Positions 30,598 to 37,350 of a stretch of DNA of 45,483 bases are shown in pieces. The stretch's first letter is position 1, and every line of letters begins with the position of its first letter. Made by a program: the position numbers and the translations under genes. A model generated the notes under the pieces. That model had not been told where the DNA came from. It did no database searches and worked only from the letters and a program-made list of their open reading frames with translations. Source of the stretch: Chloroflexota bacterium (lineage in GTDB: Bacteria; Chloroflexota; UBA6077; FW602-bin22; CADDYW01); the NCBI GenBank assembly GCA_021323915.1, contig JAJPKB010000640.1, positions 1-45,483 on the forward strand, read 5' to 3'.

Positions 30598-31114
30598 GGG
30601 AGTCAATCTCAATCGTGAAGGCGATGGCCTGCCCACCGGAGGTCACGTCTTTGCGTTCGGTCCACTGCCCAAGCTCGATCGCCGCCTGCTTCTCGTGCTC
30701 CCGCGCTTCTTTCAGCAGGGCGGCGTCCAGGTGGAATTCCTCCACCAGCGTCATGTCCGCACCGGTCCCCATGGCCTTGAGCTCGCGCACCAACAGCCCC
30801 GTCTGGCCACCCGGCACCGTGGCCATCGCGGGGTCCCCGCCGCGCTCGCGGATGATCTGCTGCAGTCGTCCCCAGCGATCGTTGAGGGCAGCGAGGCGAT
30901 TCTGCTTCTCCGCGATCCCGCGGGCCTGCACCGCAGCACGCGTCGCCGAGACAATCTCGGCGACGCGTGCTGCGAACTCTGGACGCGCCTTCCACTTCTT
31001 CAGACCGGCCACGCTGATCTTCACCGCGCCAGCGATCGCGACGTCGGTGAGTTCATCCTCTGCCACCAAGAGCGCAGCGCGCTCTTTGCGTTTCGTCCAC
31101 GTGAAAGGCTTCAT
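30575..31114 (-). CDS. Terminase small subunit (179 aa)
   Basis: N-terminal helix-turn-helix (ELTDVAIAGAVKISVAGLKK), then a long helical oligomerisation region (VQARGIAEKQNRLAALNDRW) and a C-terminal segment (IELGQWTERKDVTSGGQAIA) of the kind that contacts the large subunit. Resembles the phBC6A51-like small terminases. Directly upstream of the large subunit. It recognises the packaging site, which cannot be located from sequence. Confidence 0.85.
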   Translation of the reverse strand: MKPFTWTKRKERAALLVAEDELTDVAIAGAVKISVAGLKKWKARPEFAARVAEIVSATRAAVQARGIAEKQNRLAALNDRWGRLQQIIRERGGDPAMATVPGGQTGLLVRELKAMGTGADMTLVEEFHLDAALLKEAREHEKQAAIELGQWTERKDVTSGGQAIAFTIEIDSRARDEAT

Positions 31115-31130
31115 GTCCGGCTACTTTTGG

Positions 31131-31733
31131 CTACCGCCGTGCCCGGATGCGCAACGCGATCTGCTCGGCAACCAACGCACAACCTTGCCCGATCCCGAGC
31201 CGCTGGATCGTCCCGATCTGCTGCTCGGCGATCTGCGCGCAGGCTTCCCGCTCCGTGGCGACCGCACGCTCGATCTCTTCCTTGACATGCTGTGCCAGCA
31301 CCGTGCGATCGAACCCCTCCGACCCTATCGCCTCGCGGCACGCGTGGCGCAGCCAGCGATACACCGCGCGCTGCCAGCGCGCCTGGGCGAGAGCATCGTC
31401 GGTCCCCGGCCGCCTGGGCAAAGCCGGCAACGCCAACTGGTCGGCCCACTGGTGCAAACTGCGCACATAGCGTGGCCATCCCCTGGGCCAGGATATCTCT
31501 CCCCATGACGAGTGGCGTGGCGGAGTTCGCACGTACTGCTGGAAGAGAGTGAACGCACGGTCACCGTCCCAACTCCAGAACTCCGGCGCCTCGCCGTCGC
31601 GTCCCATCGCCTCGCGCAGAGTAGCGCATGCGCCGGCCGTCCCGTCGCACAAATACCCCTGGTTGTCCTCTCGGACAATCCCGAGGAGTTCGACACCTGC
31701 CCAATCCACCTGACACGCTAGGAAATAGCGCAC
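31131..31733 (-). CDS. Hypothetical protein upstream of terminase (200 aa)
   Basis: Unrecognised. The N-terminus is compact and beta-rich (RYFLACQVDWAGVELLGIVR, FWSWDGDRAFTLFQQYVRTP), Trp-rich. The C-terminus (VKEEIERAVATEREACAQIA) is a helix of the type found in many short phage proteins. GTG 31733 with GAGAGGA upstream is chosen, overlapping the preceding gene by 16 bp. Confidence 0.55.
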   Translation of the reverse strand: MRYFLACQVDWAGVELLGIVREDNQGYLCDGTAGACATLREAMGRDGEAPEFWSWDGDRAFTLFQQYVRTPPRHSSWGEISWPRGWPRYVRSLHQWADQLALPALPRRPGTDDALAQARWQRAVYRWLRHACREAIGSEGFDRTVLAQHVKEEIERAVATEREACAQIAEQQIGTIQRLGIGQGCALVAEQIALRIRARR

Positions 31734-31906
31734 GCCACGGCGTTCCTCTCGATGGGGTTCGTTCCCGGGTCGGGCCAGTCGGTCACCCGCCCGGAATCGA
31801 CGAGATAGCGGAGAAAGTGTCGATGCGCCCAATCTGCCCAGAGCAAGTCATAGACGTACGGCACATCGTGGTCACTGCCTGGCCCCCGATCCCGGGACTC
31901 GTCCAT
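31718..31906 (-). CDS. Small hypothetical acidic protein (62 aa)
   Basis: Trp- and His-containing short protein (YVYDLLWADWAHRHFLRYLV). AGGAGAAGG precedes the ATG. No known family. Coupled to the downstream gene by a 16-bp overlap. Confidence 0.5.
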   Translation of the reverse strand: MDESRDRGPGSDHDVPYVYDLLWADWAHRHFLRYLVDSGRVTDWPDPGTNPIERNAVACAIS

Positions 31907-31991
31907 CCTTCTCCTCTTCTGCGGTGAGACAATTGGACAGGCTACACCATAGCAGAGATTCCCCGCCCTTTGGACACTCCCGTTCTTCCCG

Positions 31992-32201
31992 TCACTCCGT
32001 CGACTCCGTCGACCCGCCCCGTCGCAGCAGCGCGCCGCGGTGCAGGAGGACCAGATAGTCTCGGACCATGGCGAAGGACTCCTCCCGTGTGAAGCCGACC
32101 GCGAGATACGCGTCGCGCATCGCGGCCAGGCTCTGGGCGAGGTCGCGATACACCGCCGTTCTCTGATCGAGCGCGGCAATGCCCGTCAGAAACTCATCCA
32201 T
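31992..32201 (-). CDS. Small helical phage protein (69 aa)
   Basis: Helical pattern LAAMRDAYLAVGFTREESFA followed by MVRDYLVLLHRGAL, a frequent short phage protein type (Y-x-x-L-x-x-x-GF-T-x-x-x-A-x-x-L). The start overlaps the Xer-like gene stop by eight bases; GGGGAATACCC precedes ATG. Function unknown. Confidence 0.6.
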   Translation of the reverse strand: MDEFLTGIAALDQRTAVYRDLAQSLAAMRDAYLAVGFTREESFAMVRDYLVLLHRGALLRRGGSTESTE

Positions 32202-33093
32202 GGGTATTCCCCTTTCCGAGATATTGCCCGGACGAGGCGCCGGGTCTCACGTGCAGGTAGCGCCCGGTCGTCGCCACCGAGGCGTGGCCGAGGGTGGCTT
32301 GGACCAGGTGAATCGGCGCACCATTGTCCAGGGCGTGGCTCGCGTGGGAATGGCGAAGAAAGTGCGGTGAGACGCCGACGGTGATCCCCACGCGCTCTGC
32401 CGCCGCCCGCACGATCTGCCATGCGCGCACCGTCGAGAGCGCTTTCTGATTCCGGCTCCGGAATACCGGGTCGGTGGGCCCATCGCGTGATCGGCGCAGG
32501 CCGAGGAGCGCGTTGAACGGTCCCGCTGGCAGGAGCACGGCCCGGGTCTTCGCCCCTTTCCCGTACACGGTAATTTGGCCGCCCTCCTGGCGTGTTCGGA
32601 GATCGCGCCAGCGGAGCCCGCATGCTTCGCTGACCCGGAGGCCTCCGAAGTAGAGGGCCAGCAAGAGAGCCCGGTTCCGTGGCTCGGTCTCGGCGCTGAG
32701 CATGCGCTGGACCTCATCCTCGGTCAGGATTCGCTCGGCCAGCGTATCTTTGCGCGGTGGCAGCCGGAGCGGTCGGCCGACGTCGACCGCCAGCATGCCG
32801 ATCCGGTGGCCGAAGCTCAGCAGACTCTTGAGCGCGGCCAACGTCCGCGCCCGCGATGCCGGTGCGAGTGCTCTGTCCTCGAGATCGCGCGCAAAGTCCT
32901 GCACGTCCCCCAGTGTGACCTCGGTGAGCGGTTTCTTCACCGACTCCCGAAACCGGGCGATGTCACGGCGATAGGCCCGCTGAGTGTGGGCGCTGCGCCC
33001 ATGCAACCACAAGGCGATCAGCGTCGCGTCGGAGTCCGCCGCGGCGATCTCCACCCCTGTCCGCGCCAGCGGCTGATCATGGGGCGCGGCCAT
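32194..33093 (-). CDS. XerC/D-like tyrosine recombinase (299 aa)
   Basis: N-terminal SAM-like core-binding domain (HTQRAYRRDIARFRESVKKP) and complete catalytic set: R153 (GLRVSEACGLRW), K179 (YGKGAKTR), H244/R247 (PHFLRHSHASHAL), H270 (LGHASVATTG) and Y279. Distinct from the integrase at 44058. It lies in the late region between a sigma-like regulator and the terminase, as in some Gram-positive siphoviruses. It may resolve genome multimers or act at host dif-like sites; the target is unknown. Confidence 0.9.
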   Translation of the reverse strand: MAAPHDQPLARTGVEIAAADSDATLIALWLHGRSAHTQRAYRRDIARFRESVKKPLTEVTLGDVQDFARDLEDRALAPASRARTLAALKSLLSFGHRIGMLAVDVGRPLRLPPRKDTLAERILTEDEVQRMLSAETEPRNRALLLALYFGGLRVSEACGLRWRDLRTRQEGGQITVYGKGAKTRAVLLPAGPFNALLGLRRSRDGPTDPVFRSRNQKALSTVRAWQIVRAAAERVGITVGVSPHFLRHSHASHALDNGAPIHLVQATLGHASVATTGRYLHVRPGASSGQYLGKGNTHG

Positions 33094-33211
33094 CGACCTT
33101 CGGCCGCCGACTCACACGCCGAGCCTGGACATCGATGAAGATCGAGAGGCGATCAATTCCCGCGCCACATAAAGATAACCGCTCTTCTCCTTCCTTCAGC
33201 CGCGCGATCAT
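33077..33211 (-). CDS. Small coupled ORF (44 aa)
   Basis: ATG overlaps the stop of the sigma-like gene as ATGA, and the 3' end overlaps the Xer-like gene by 17 bp. The product begins MIARLKEGEERLSLCGAGID and continues with a hydrophobic LSIFID and basic tail. No recognised family, but codon structure and coupling on both sides support expression. Confidence 0.5.
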   Translation of the reverse strand: MIARLKEGEERLSLCGAGIDRLSIFIDVQARRVSRRPKVDGRAP

Positions 33212-33600
33212 GACTGTCCCCCGTCCCTCCAGATCACGTCGATCAAGCGATTGAGACCTTCTTCCACCTTCTGGCTCACGGTCGTCGGCGACAAATGCAG
33301 GACCTCGGCAACCGCGCGGCGGGTGCGCCCGTGGGCGTAGACGGCCTCCAGCAGAACAACCAGGTCAGCGCGCTGGTGGGCGAGCTCCGCGAGCGCGGAG
33401 CCGAGCTCGAGTCGCGAGACGAACTGGCCGGTCAGCTCGGGACCGGTTCGCGCCTGTCCCCGACGCATGCTCTTCGTCATGGTGTTCCCGAGAGATCCGT
33501 CGAAATACAGGCGCAGACAATACGCGAGCGCGTCGCGATTGGCCTGCGTGCGGTGATCCTGGTGAGCCGCGGCGCCTCGGCCAAGGGGATGATTCGGCAT
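33208..33600 (-). CDS. Sigma-region-4-like late regulator (ArpU/RinA-type) (130 aa)
   Basis: The C-terminal half is a helix-turn-helix of sigma-70 region 4 type (VYAHGRTRRAVAEVLHLSPT followed by TVSQKVEEGLNRLIDVIW). Size, domain place and its position upstream of terminase match ArpU/RinA-family activators of phage late genes. ATG 33600 follows AGGAGG. Probably turns on packaging and virion genes; the target promoter was not identified. Confidence 0.75.
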   Translation of the reverse strand: MPNHPLGRGAAAHQDHRTQANRDALAYCLRLYFDGSLGNTMTKSMRRGQARTGPELTGQFVSRLELGSALAELAHQRADLVVLLEAVYAHGRTRRAVAEVLHLSPTTVSQKVEEGLNRLIDVIWRDGGQS

Positions 33601-33630
33601 GCTCCTCCTGCGAGATGCGCTCAGACGCAC

Positions 33631-33906
33631 TCAGACAGCAGTCTCGGAAACCAGAACCATCAGACATGCGGGCGAGCAGCCCGCCGCGAGCAACGCCACC
33701 GCACGGATGTAGACCTCGGCATCCATATGGTGGATCCGCTTGCACTTCGGGCAGCGAACGTCGCACTGCCGAGCCGTCACATCACCCAGCTTACGCCAAA
33801 ACCGTTGCTCGTTCGGAAGATATTCGCCTAGAATTTCTCCACGGGGCTGACAGGAACATTTGACCAGAGTTGCTCCCCGTATCGCCGCGCGCAGGGTCTC
33901 GTCCAT
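33631..33906 (-). CDS. Com-like zinc-binding protein (91 aa)
   Basis: Contains KCSCQPRG and later CDVRCPKCKRIHHMDAEV, two Cys clusters forming a zinc ribbon like Mu Com, an RNA-binding translational activator. First gene of the late block, downstream of a strong terminator. Alternatively a generic small zinc finger. ATG 33906. Confidence 0.65.
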   Translation of the reverse strand: MDETLRAAIRGATLVKCSCQPRGEILGEYLPNEQRFWRKLGDVTARQCDVRCPKCKRIHHMDAEVYIRAVALLAAGCSPACLMVLVSETAV

Positions 33907-33974
33907 CGGCCGACTCTCGCATCATCGCACTCAAGACGGCGCAACCATGCGGGGGAGATCACGCGGGTCCACGC

Positions 33975-34019
33975 AAAAAGGCCGCCCGTTCGGATCGGAG
34001 AGGTCCGAACAAGACGGCC
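33975..34019 (-). terminator. Terminator between early and late regions
   Basis: Stem of GGCCG.../...CGGCC with inner GTTCGGA/TCCGAAC pairing (33980-34019) followed on the minus strand by UUUUU (33979-33975). It lies after the last early gene and before the first late gene. Late expression must bypass it, by antitermination or a promoter downstream. Confidence 0.8.
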
Positions 34020-34043
34020 GTACGGTCGCGCTATCGTAGCGTG

Positions 34044-34094
34044 ATTGTCCGCGAGAGACAGTTGACTGTCAAGGAGATTGTCCAGAAATTGTCC
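34044..34094 (+). promoter_or_regulatory. Promoter and operator of the RHH gene
   Basis: TTGACT (34062-34067), 17-bp spacer and a weak -10 GAAATT (34085-34090). The -35 lies inside the palindrome GACAGT-TG-ACTGTC (34057-34070). ATTGTCC occurs three times (34044-34050, 34076-34082, 34088-34094). The palindrome is a likely site for the RHH protein itself. Confidence 0.5.
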
Positions 34095-34109
34095 AGAAAA
34101 AGGAAGACA

Positions 34110-34331
34110 ATGGAAGACATGACGCAACGGACACCTCGCTCGCCCTCCGTCGCTGTCCGACCCCGCCTGGGAGGCTATCTGCGACTGCGCATCGCCAGTG
34201 ATCTGCGCGAGGCACTCGATCAGATCGCAAAGCAGGAAGAACGCACGACCAGCGACATCGCGCGGCGGTTTCTGCGTCACGCCGTGGCGCGCTGGGGCAA
34301 GCGCCACGGCGTGACGCAGAAGGCGACGTAA
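34110..34331 (+). CDS. Ribbon-helix-helix (CopG/Arc-like) regulator (73 aa)
   Basis: Plus-strand gene in the middle of a minus-strand region. Pattern YLRLRIASDLREALDQIAKQ then EERTTSDIARRFLRHAVARW is a classic RHH: beta strand, two helices. Such dimers bind palindromes. AGGAAG precedes ATG 34110. Its 3' end overlaps the convergent small gene at 34277 by 55 bp. It sits exactly between early and late genes, so it may repress itself and influence the early-late junction. Confidence 0.8.
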   Translation: MEDMTQRTPRSPSVAVRPRLGGYLRLRIASDLREALDQIAKQEERTTSDIARRFLRHAVARWGKRHGVTQKAT

Positions 34332-34441
34332 CCGTCTGGAGAAACGTTAGCGTACAGGTGGACCTGGCCACAGAAGCCGTTGGGGATGTTGGCGACATCA
34401 GCCATATCGACCACGAGCGTTGCCGTCGGTGGCACCGTCAT
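34277..34441 (-). CDS. Small convergent-overlapping protein (54 aa)
   Basis: ATG overlaps the upstream stop as ATGA. Product has VPPTATLVVDMADVANIPNG and HLYANVSPDGYVAFCVTPWR, predicted beta-rich. No recognised family. Last early gene, ending opposite the RHH gene. Supported by coupling and plausible composition. Confidence 0.5.
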   Translation of the reverse strand: MTVPPTATLVVDMADVANIPNGFCGQVHLYANVSPDGYVAFCVTPWRLPQRATA

Positions 34442-34749
34442 TCCAGAGTAACCGGACGACCAAAATGATTGCTGAGCCGCTGCTCGTATCTCTCTTTCTC
34501 TCGCTCCATCTCCTCGGCGATCGCGGTGATATATTCGTCCTCGGTTATCAATCCCTTGCTGATGAGCAACCGGACCAGCGCAGTATGGTCGCACATCACC
34601 GCGTTCACTCCGACCCGCAGGTGCTTCGGATCGGTCGGGCGCGGATTGATCTGGCGTTCGTTCTCCACGCCACTCTGCATCGCGTGCAGGGCGCGTCCGT
34701 AGCGAAGCATCATCGTCTCCATCGTCGTCTTTTCTTCCTCGGTGGCCAT
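34438..34749 (-). CDS. Helical phage protein (103 aa)
   Basis: Acidic, helical: ATEEEKTTMETMMLRYGRAL, then ALVRLLISKGLITEDEYITA, a common phage pattern (L-I-x-K-G-L-I-T-x-x-E-Y) also found in small replication-region proteins. GGAGG precedes ATG 34749. Function unknown. Confidence 0.65.
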   Translation of the reverse strand: MATEEEKTTMETMMLRYGRALHAMQSGVENERQINPRPTDPKHLRVGVNAVMCDHTALVRLLISKGLITEDEYITAIAEEMEREKERYEQRLSNHFGRPVTLE

Positions 34750-34802
34750 TGGAAACCTCCGCCTCTTTGGATCCGCCCCTGGCCTCCGGGCCAAGGGAAT
34801 TC

Positions 34803-34985
34803 TCAGAACAGCGTCGGCGCGCCTGCGCGCTTCAGCTGGAAATACTCCGGCAGCTCCTCGGTGTGCGTGCAGCGCGGGTATTGGCTGCAGCCGAGAAACT
34901 CTTGGCCGGTCTGGCGATTCGTACGGATCACCAAGGGCTCGCCGCACTTCGGGCAAGACTTGGTGACCTTGGCATCCTTCTCCAT
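34803..34985 (-). CDS. Topoisomerase-type zinc-finger protein (60 aa)
   Basis: A stand-alone C4 finger of the type repeated at the C-terminus of topoisomerase I: SCPKCGEPLVIRTNRQTGQE followed by FLGCSQYPRCTHTEELPEY. Four Cys in CxxC...CxxxxxC spacing. ATG 34985 is preferred (AGGAG ten bases upstream) over ATG 34994. Likely binds single-stranded DNA or RNA. Confidence 0.85.
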   Translation of the reverse strand: MEKDAKVTKSCPKCGEPLVIRTNRQTGQEFLGCSQYPRCTHTEELPEYFQLKRAGAPTLF

Positions 34986-34997
34986 GGGTTTCATCTC

Positions 34998-35381
34998 CTA
35001 ATGATGCCCCGTCAGGTCCCACGACTGCATTGCCGAGACGTGAAATTTTTGCCGAAATTCGCGCTTGGCCTGGCAGCGTTGGCAGCGGCCAATTTGTGTC
35101 AGTCTCCCCTCGCCATTCATCTCATACGTGATCTGCCAGTAATGCTGGCAGATCACGGGTTTTTTGGGAGTCCGAGCATCTTTTTTCGGTTTTTGAGCCG
35201 TGTGCGCAATATCACCAACCGGATACAACCGACTGGCACTGATGATTACCCGCTGCTTTGTCCGCGGATCACTGACCGCGACTTTGCCGCCGGCGTAGAC
35301 AAGCTGAGCGACGACGATATGCCCAGTCACGGGATCATCGAGGCGATAATGCCGTGTGATCGTAATTTCCGTTGCGTCCAA
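34998..35381 (-). CDS. Zinc-containing hypothetical protein (127 aa)
   Basis: AAGGAGG six bases before TTG 35381 decides an unusual TTG start. N-terminal beta-rich part (TEITITRHYRLDDPVTGHIV, RVIISASRLYPVGD), then a C-terminal module with C-x-HYWQI and RCQRCQAKREFRQKF, probably one zinc site. Unrecognised. Confidence 0.65.
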   Translation of the reverse strand: MDATEITITRHYRLDDPVTGHIVVAQLVYAGGKVAVSDPRTKQRVIISASRLYPVGDIAHTAQKPKKDARTPKKPVICQHYWQITYEMNGEGRLTQIGRCQRCQAKREFRQKFHVSAMQSWDLTGHH

Positions 35382-35393
35382 TTGGCACCTCCT

Positions 35394-35852
35394 TCAGATT
35401 TTCTCCGGCCCCGGCGGCAGTGCTTGCCAACGTTCCGCTATCAGCTCGTGCAGCGGCCGTCCGGACTTTTCCTCGATCTGGTAGGGCAGCATCACGGTGT
35501 GTAATGTGGCCATTCCCGCCTCAATAATGGCTGATTGCGCCTCGATCCAATCTTTGAGAATCCGCCAGGCAACACGCTCCGCATGGTCATAATCCGGTCG
35601 CGTGCGAACTTTTCCTTCTTTCCATTGGCGCGTCATGACCTCGAGCACGCCGGCAACGTTCGCGGGCAGTTCATACTCGTAATAACCGCCCGGGGTTTGC
35701 AGGCCAAAGGATATGCCAGTCGGCCGCTGCTTGCCGTTGATTTTTTTGTAACTCGTGGTAATTCGCTCAGCATCGTGGGCAGCGAGCACCGCATAAATTT
35801 CGCCAATGGATTGGTGGGGCGGAATCTTCGTCGTGTAATTGAGAAGAGGCAT
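35394..35852 (-). CDS. Conserved-type phage protein (152 aa)
   Basis: Opens MPLLNYTTKIPPHQSIGEIY then AVLAAHDAERITTSYKKING and ends with helices (ERVAWRILKDWIEAQSAIIE). I recall the same N-terminal pattern (PLLNYTTKI...L-x-xHGA, a beta hairpin, then LPANVxxV) in many temperate phages, where it has no assigned role. Probably a nucleic-acid-related early protein. Confidence 0.65.
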   Translation of the reverse strand: MPLLNYTTKIPPHQSIGEIYAVLAAHDAERITTSYKKINGKQRPTGISFGLQTPGGYYEYELPANVAGVLEVMTRQWKEGKVRTRPDYDHAERVAWRILKDWIEAQSAIIEAGMATLHTVMLPYQIEEKSGRPLHELIAERWQALPPGPEKI

Positions 35853-35896
35853 ATAGTCTTTTGTTTCTCCGTTTCTTGACTATTTACTTTGACACA

Positions 35897-36265
35897 TCAA
35901 GATTCCTCCCCATCTTCCCCGAATCCCTCCGAACTCTTGTCTCGACCGCTGTCTCGACCGCGCAGAACCCCGCGTCCTGGGATCGGCCCACACCAGCCCA
36001 CCAGATAATCCAAGAGTTCGCAGATCACGTCTTCGTCCGACTCCCGACCGCGCTCGCGGAGATGATCACGGAAGCGCTCGATGGCTGCCCAGACATCGGA
36101 TGTGCGAACGACACCCAGCGGCACATCCCTGGAAAACGACGGCAGGATCGGATTGTGCGTGGCGCAGTAGTACCGTGGCGCAGTCTCGCCGACGACGACC
36201 GTTGCCGGCATGCCACACACCTGACATGGGTGTCCGAAATGGATTGTCCGCACTGTCTCACTCAT
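35897..36265 (-). CDS. Zinc-finger-type hypothetical protein (122 aa)
   Basis: N-terminal CQVCGMPATVVVGETAPRYY followed by CATHNP, a CxxC...CxxH zinc knuckle. The middle is a helix (SDVWAAIERFRDHLRERGRE), the C-terminus charged and low-complexity. Unrecognised; GGGGAGGTG lies upstream of ATG 36265. Confidence 0.6.
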   Translation of the reverse strand: MSETVRTIHFGHPCQVCGMPATVVVGETAPRYYCATHNPILPSFSRDVPLGVVRTSDVWAAIERFRDHLRERGRESDEDVICELLDYLVGWCGPIPGRGVLRGRDSGRDKSSEGFGEDGEES

Positions 36266-36279
36266 CGATCACACCTCCC

Positions 36280-36414
36280 CTAGAACGGTATATCGTCGTC
36301 CGCGTTCTCCTCATCGGGCAGCGTGAGCGGCGTGAGGAGAGCGCCGAGGTCCTCCGGGATCGGGATCGTCTCTGTCGACACGATCCCGTGCGCGGCCAGC
36401 AAAAGAACGTGCAA
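36280..36414 (-). CDS. Short ORF ending in an SSB-type tip (44 aa)
   Basis: Open frame from 36420 down to TAG 36280, ending ENADDDIPF, the exact SSB C-terminal tip. The rest (STETIPIPEDLGALLTPLTL) is Pro/Leu-rich like an SSB linker. Only a TTG (36414) could start it, without a clear ribosome site. It may be the tail of a deleted SSB gene or a tip-bearing micropeptide. Confidence 0.35.
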   Translation of the reverse strand: MHVLLLAAHGIVSTETIPIPEDLGALLTPLTLPDEENADDDIPF

Positions 36415-36526
36415 ACAAACTCAGAGAAACAACCAAACAAACCAGCCAGAAAACCGCCCGCTTTCTCCTCATCGTTGGGTTCCAGGTGGCATCGGTCCAG
36501 CCGATGCCGGTGTGGTCATTGGCCAT
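36311..36526 (-). pseudogene. Truncated DUF5131 (Gp37/Gp68)-like start
   Basis: Begins MANDHTGIGWTDATWNPT, the signature opening of DUF5131/phage Gp37-Gp68 proteins (radical-SAM-like). The expected GC-x-x-V-S-x-G-C-x-x-CYA iron-sulphur segment is missing and the frame turns to low-complexity Arg-rich sequence. Overlaps the SSB-tip frame. It reads as a 5' remnant left by deletion. Confidence 0.5.
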
Positions 36527-36797
36527 CCGTCGCCTCGCACGCCTTGGCCGCCAGGACGGTGCGCCACTCGTCGAGCAGCTCCGCCAGCCCGCTCCCGGGC
36601 GGCGACGGATGATTCAGCACCCAGCAGAGTGCTATGTACAGCGCAGCGACAACACTTTTGCTCAGCTCATCCTTTAGGTGGATCGGCACGGTGCCGTCGA
36701 GCACGTCTTCGAGCAGATCGTGCGCCTGGCGGATCTGGACCACGGGCCGGAGTTGGTCCCCGGCGAGTGGAGTGAACGGTTGCGACTGACTGGTCAT
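36516..36797 (-). CDS. Small hypothetical early protein (93 aa)
   Basis: Helical: LRPVVQIRQAHDLLEDVLDG, SKSVVAALYIALCWVLNHPS. The 3' end overlaps the DUF5131-like start. Unrecognised; GGAGGAGATATG precedes ATG 36797. Confidence 0.55.
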   Translation of the reverse strand: MTSQSQPFTPLAGDQLRPVVQIRQAHDLLEDVLDGTVPIHLKDELSKSVVAALYIALCWVLNHPSPPGSGLAELLDEWRTVLAAKACEATDGQ

Positions 36798-36806
36798 ATC
36801 TCCTCC

Positions 36807-37349
36807 TCATTTGGCACCAAATACCACTGATCGGCCGGCCGCCTTCCGCGCGGCGATTTCCTGCGTCTGGCGCACCTGTGCACGCACTTCCTCCTCGACC
36901 TCACGGTCGACGTCCCAGATCTGGAGCGAGCCGCGGCAGACCACCGGCTCGTACAGCGGCTGGATCTCCTCCAGCAGGAACCCGTAGCGCCGCGGCGAGA
37001 AATCGCCAAAAGCCCGCTCCAGATCTGGGACCACACCCAATTCCAGGAGTTCCTCGGTGGCCACACAGCCGGACAGCTTGCACACCGCAACGATCGCCCC
37101 GGTCGGCAGGCCCAGCCGCGTCGCCTTTCCCTGGCGGGTCTCCACGTCGTACACGAGGCCGAAACGCCGAAGGACGCGGGCGAATGGCTCGACGGAACAG
37201 ATCTGCTGGCAGTCCGCGGGGAAGACCTTCGCCGCGTGGATGGCCAACTCGCCCCGCCAGAGAGTATGCCAGCTTCTTGTCTCAATGCGTTTGGCTGAGC
37301 ACCAAACCAGACTAGCCCAGGGCTGGGTGAGCGAAAGCGCCTTCAGCAT
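36807..37349 (-). CDS. ASCH-domain protein (180 aa)
   Basis: ASCH fold (PUA-like, RNA or modified-base binding): LSLTQPWASLVWCSAKRIET-RSW, ELAIHAAK, GAIVAVCKLSGCVATEELLE, and FGDFSPRRYGFLLEEIQPLY. The C-terminus adds a coiled coil (VEEEVRAQVRQTQEIAARKA). ATG lies one base after the ParB-type stop. Such proteins are common beside phage ParB or DNA-modification genes; the ligand is unknown. Confidence 0.85.
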   Translation of the reverse strand: MLKALSLTQPWASLVWCSAKRIETRSWHTLWRGELAIHAAKVFPADCQQICSVEPFARVLRRFGLVYDVETRQGKATRLGLPTGAIVAVCKLSGCVATEELLELGVVPDLERAFGDFSPRRYGFLLEEIQPLYEPVVCRGSLQIWDVDREVEEEVRAQVRQTQEIAARKAAGRSVVFGAK

Positions 37350-37350
37350 C

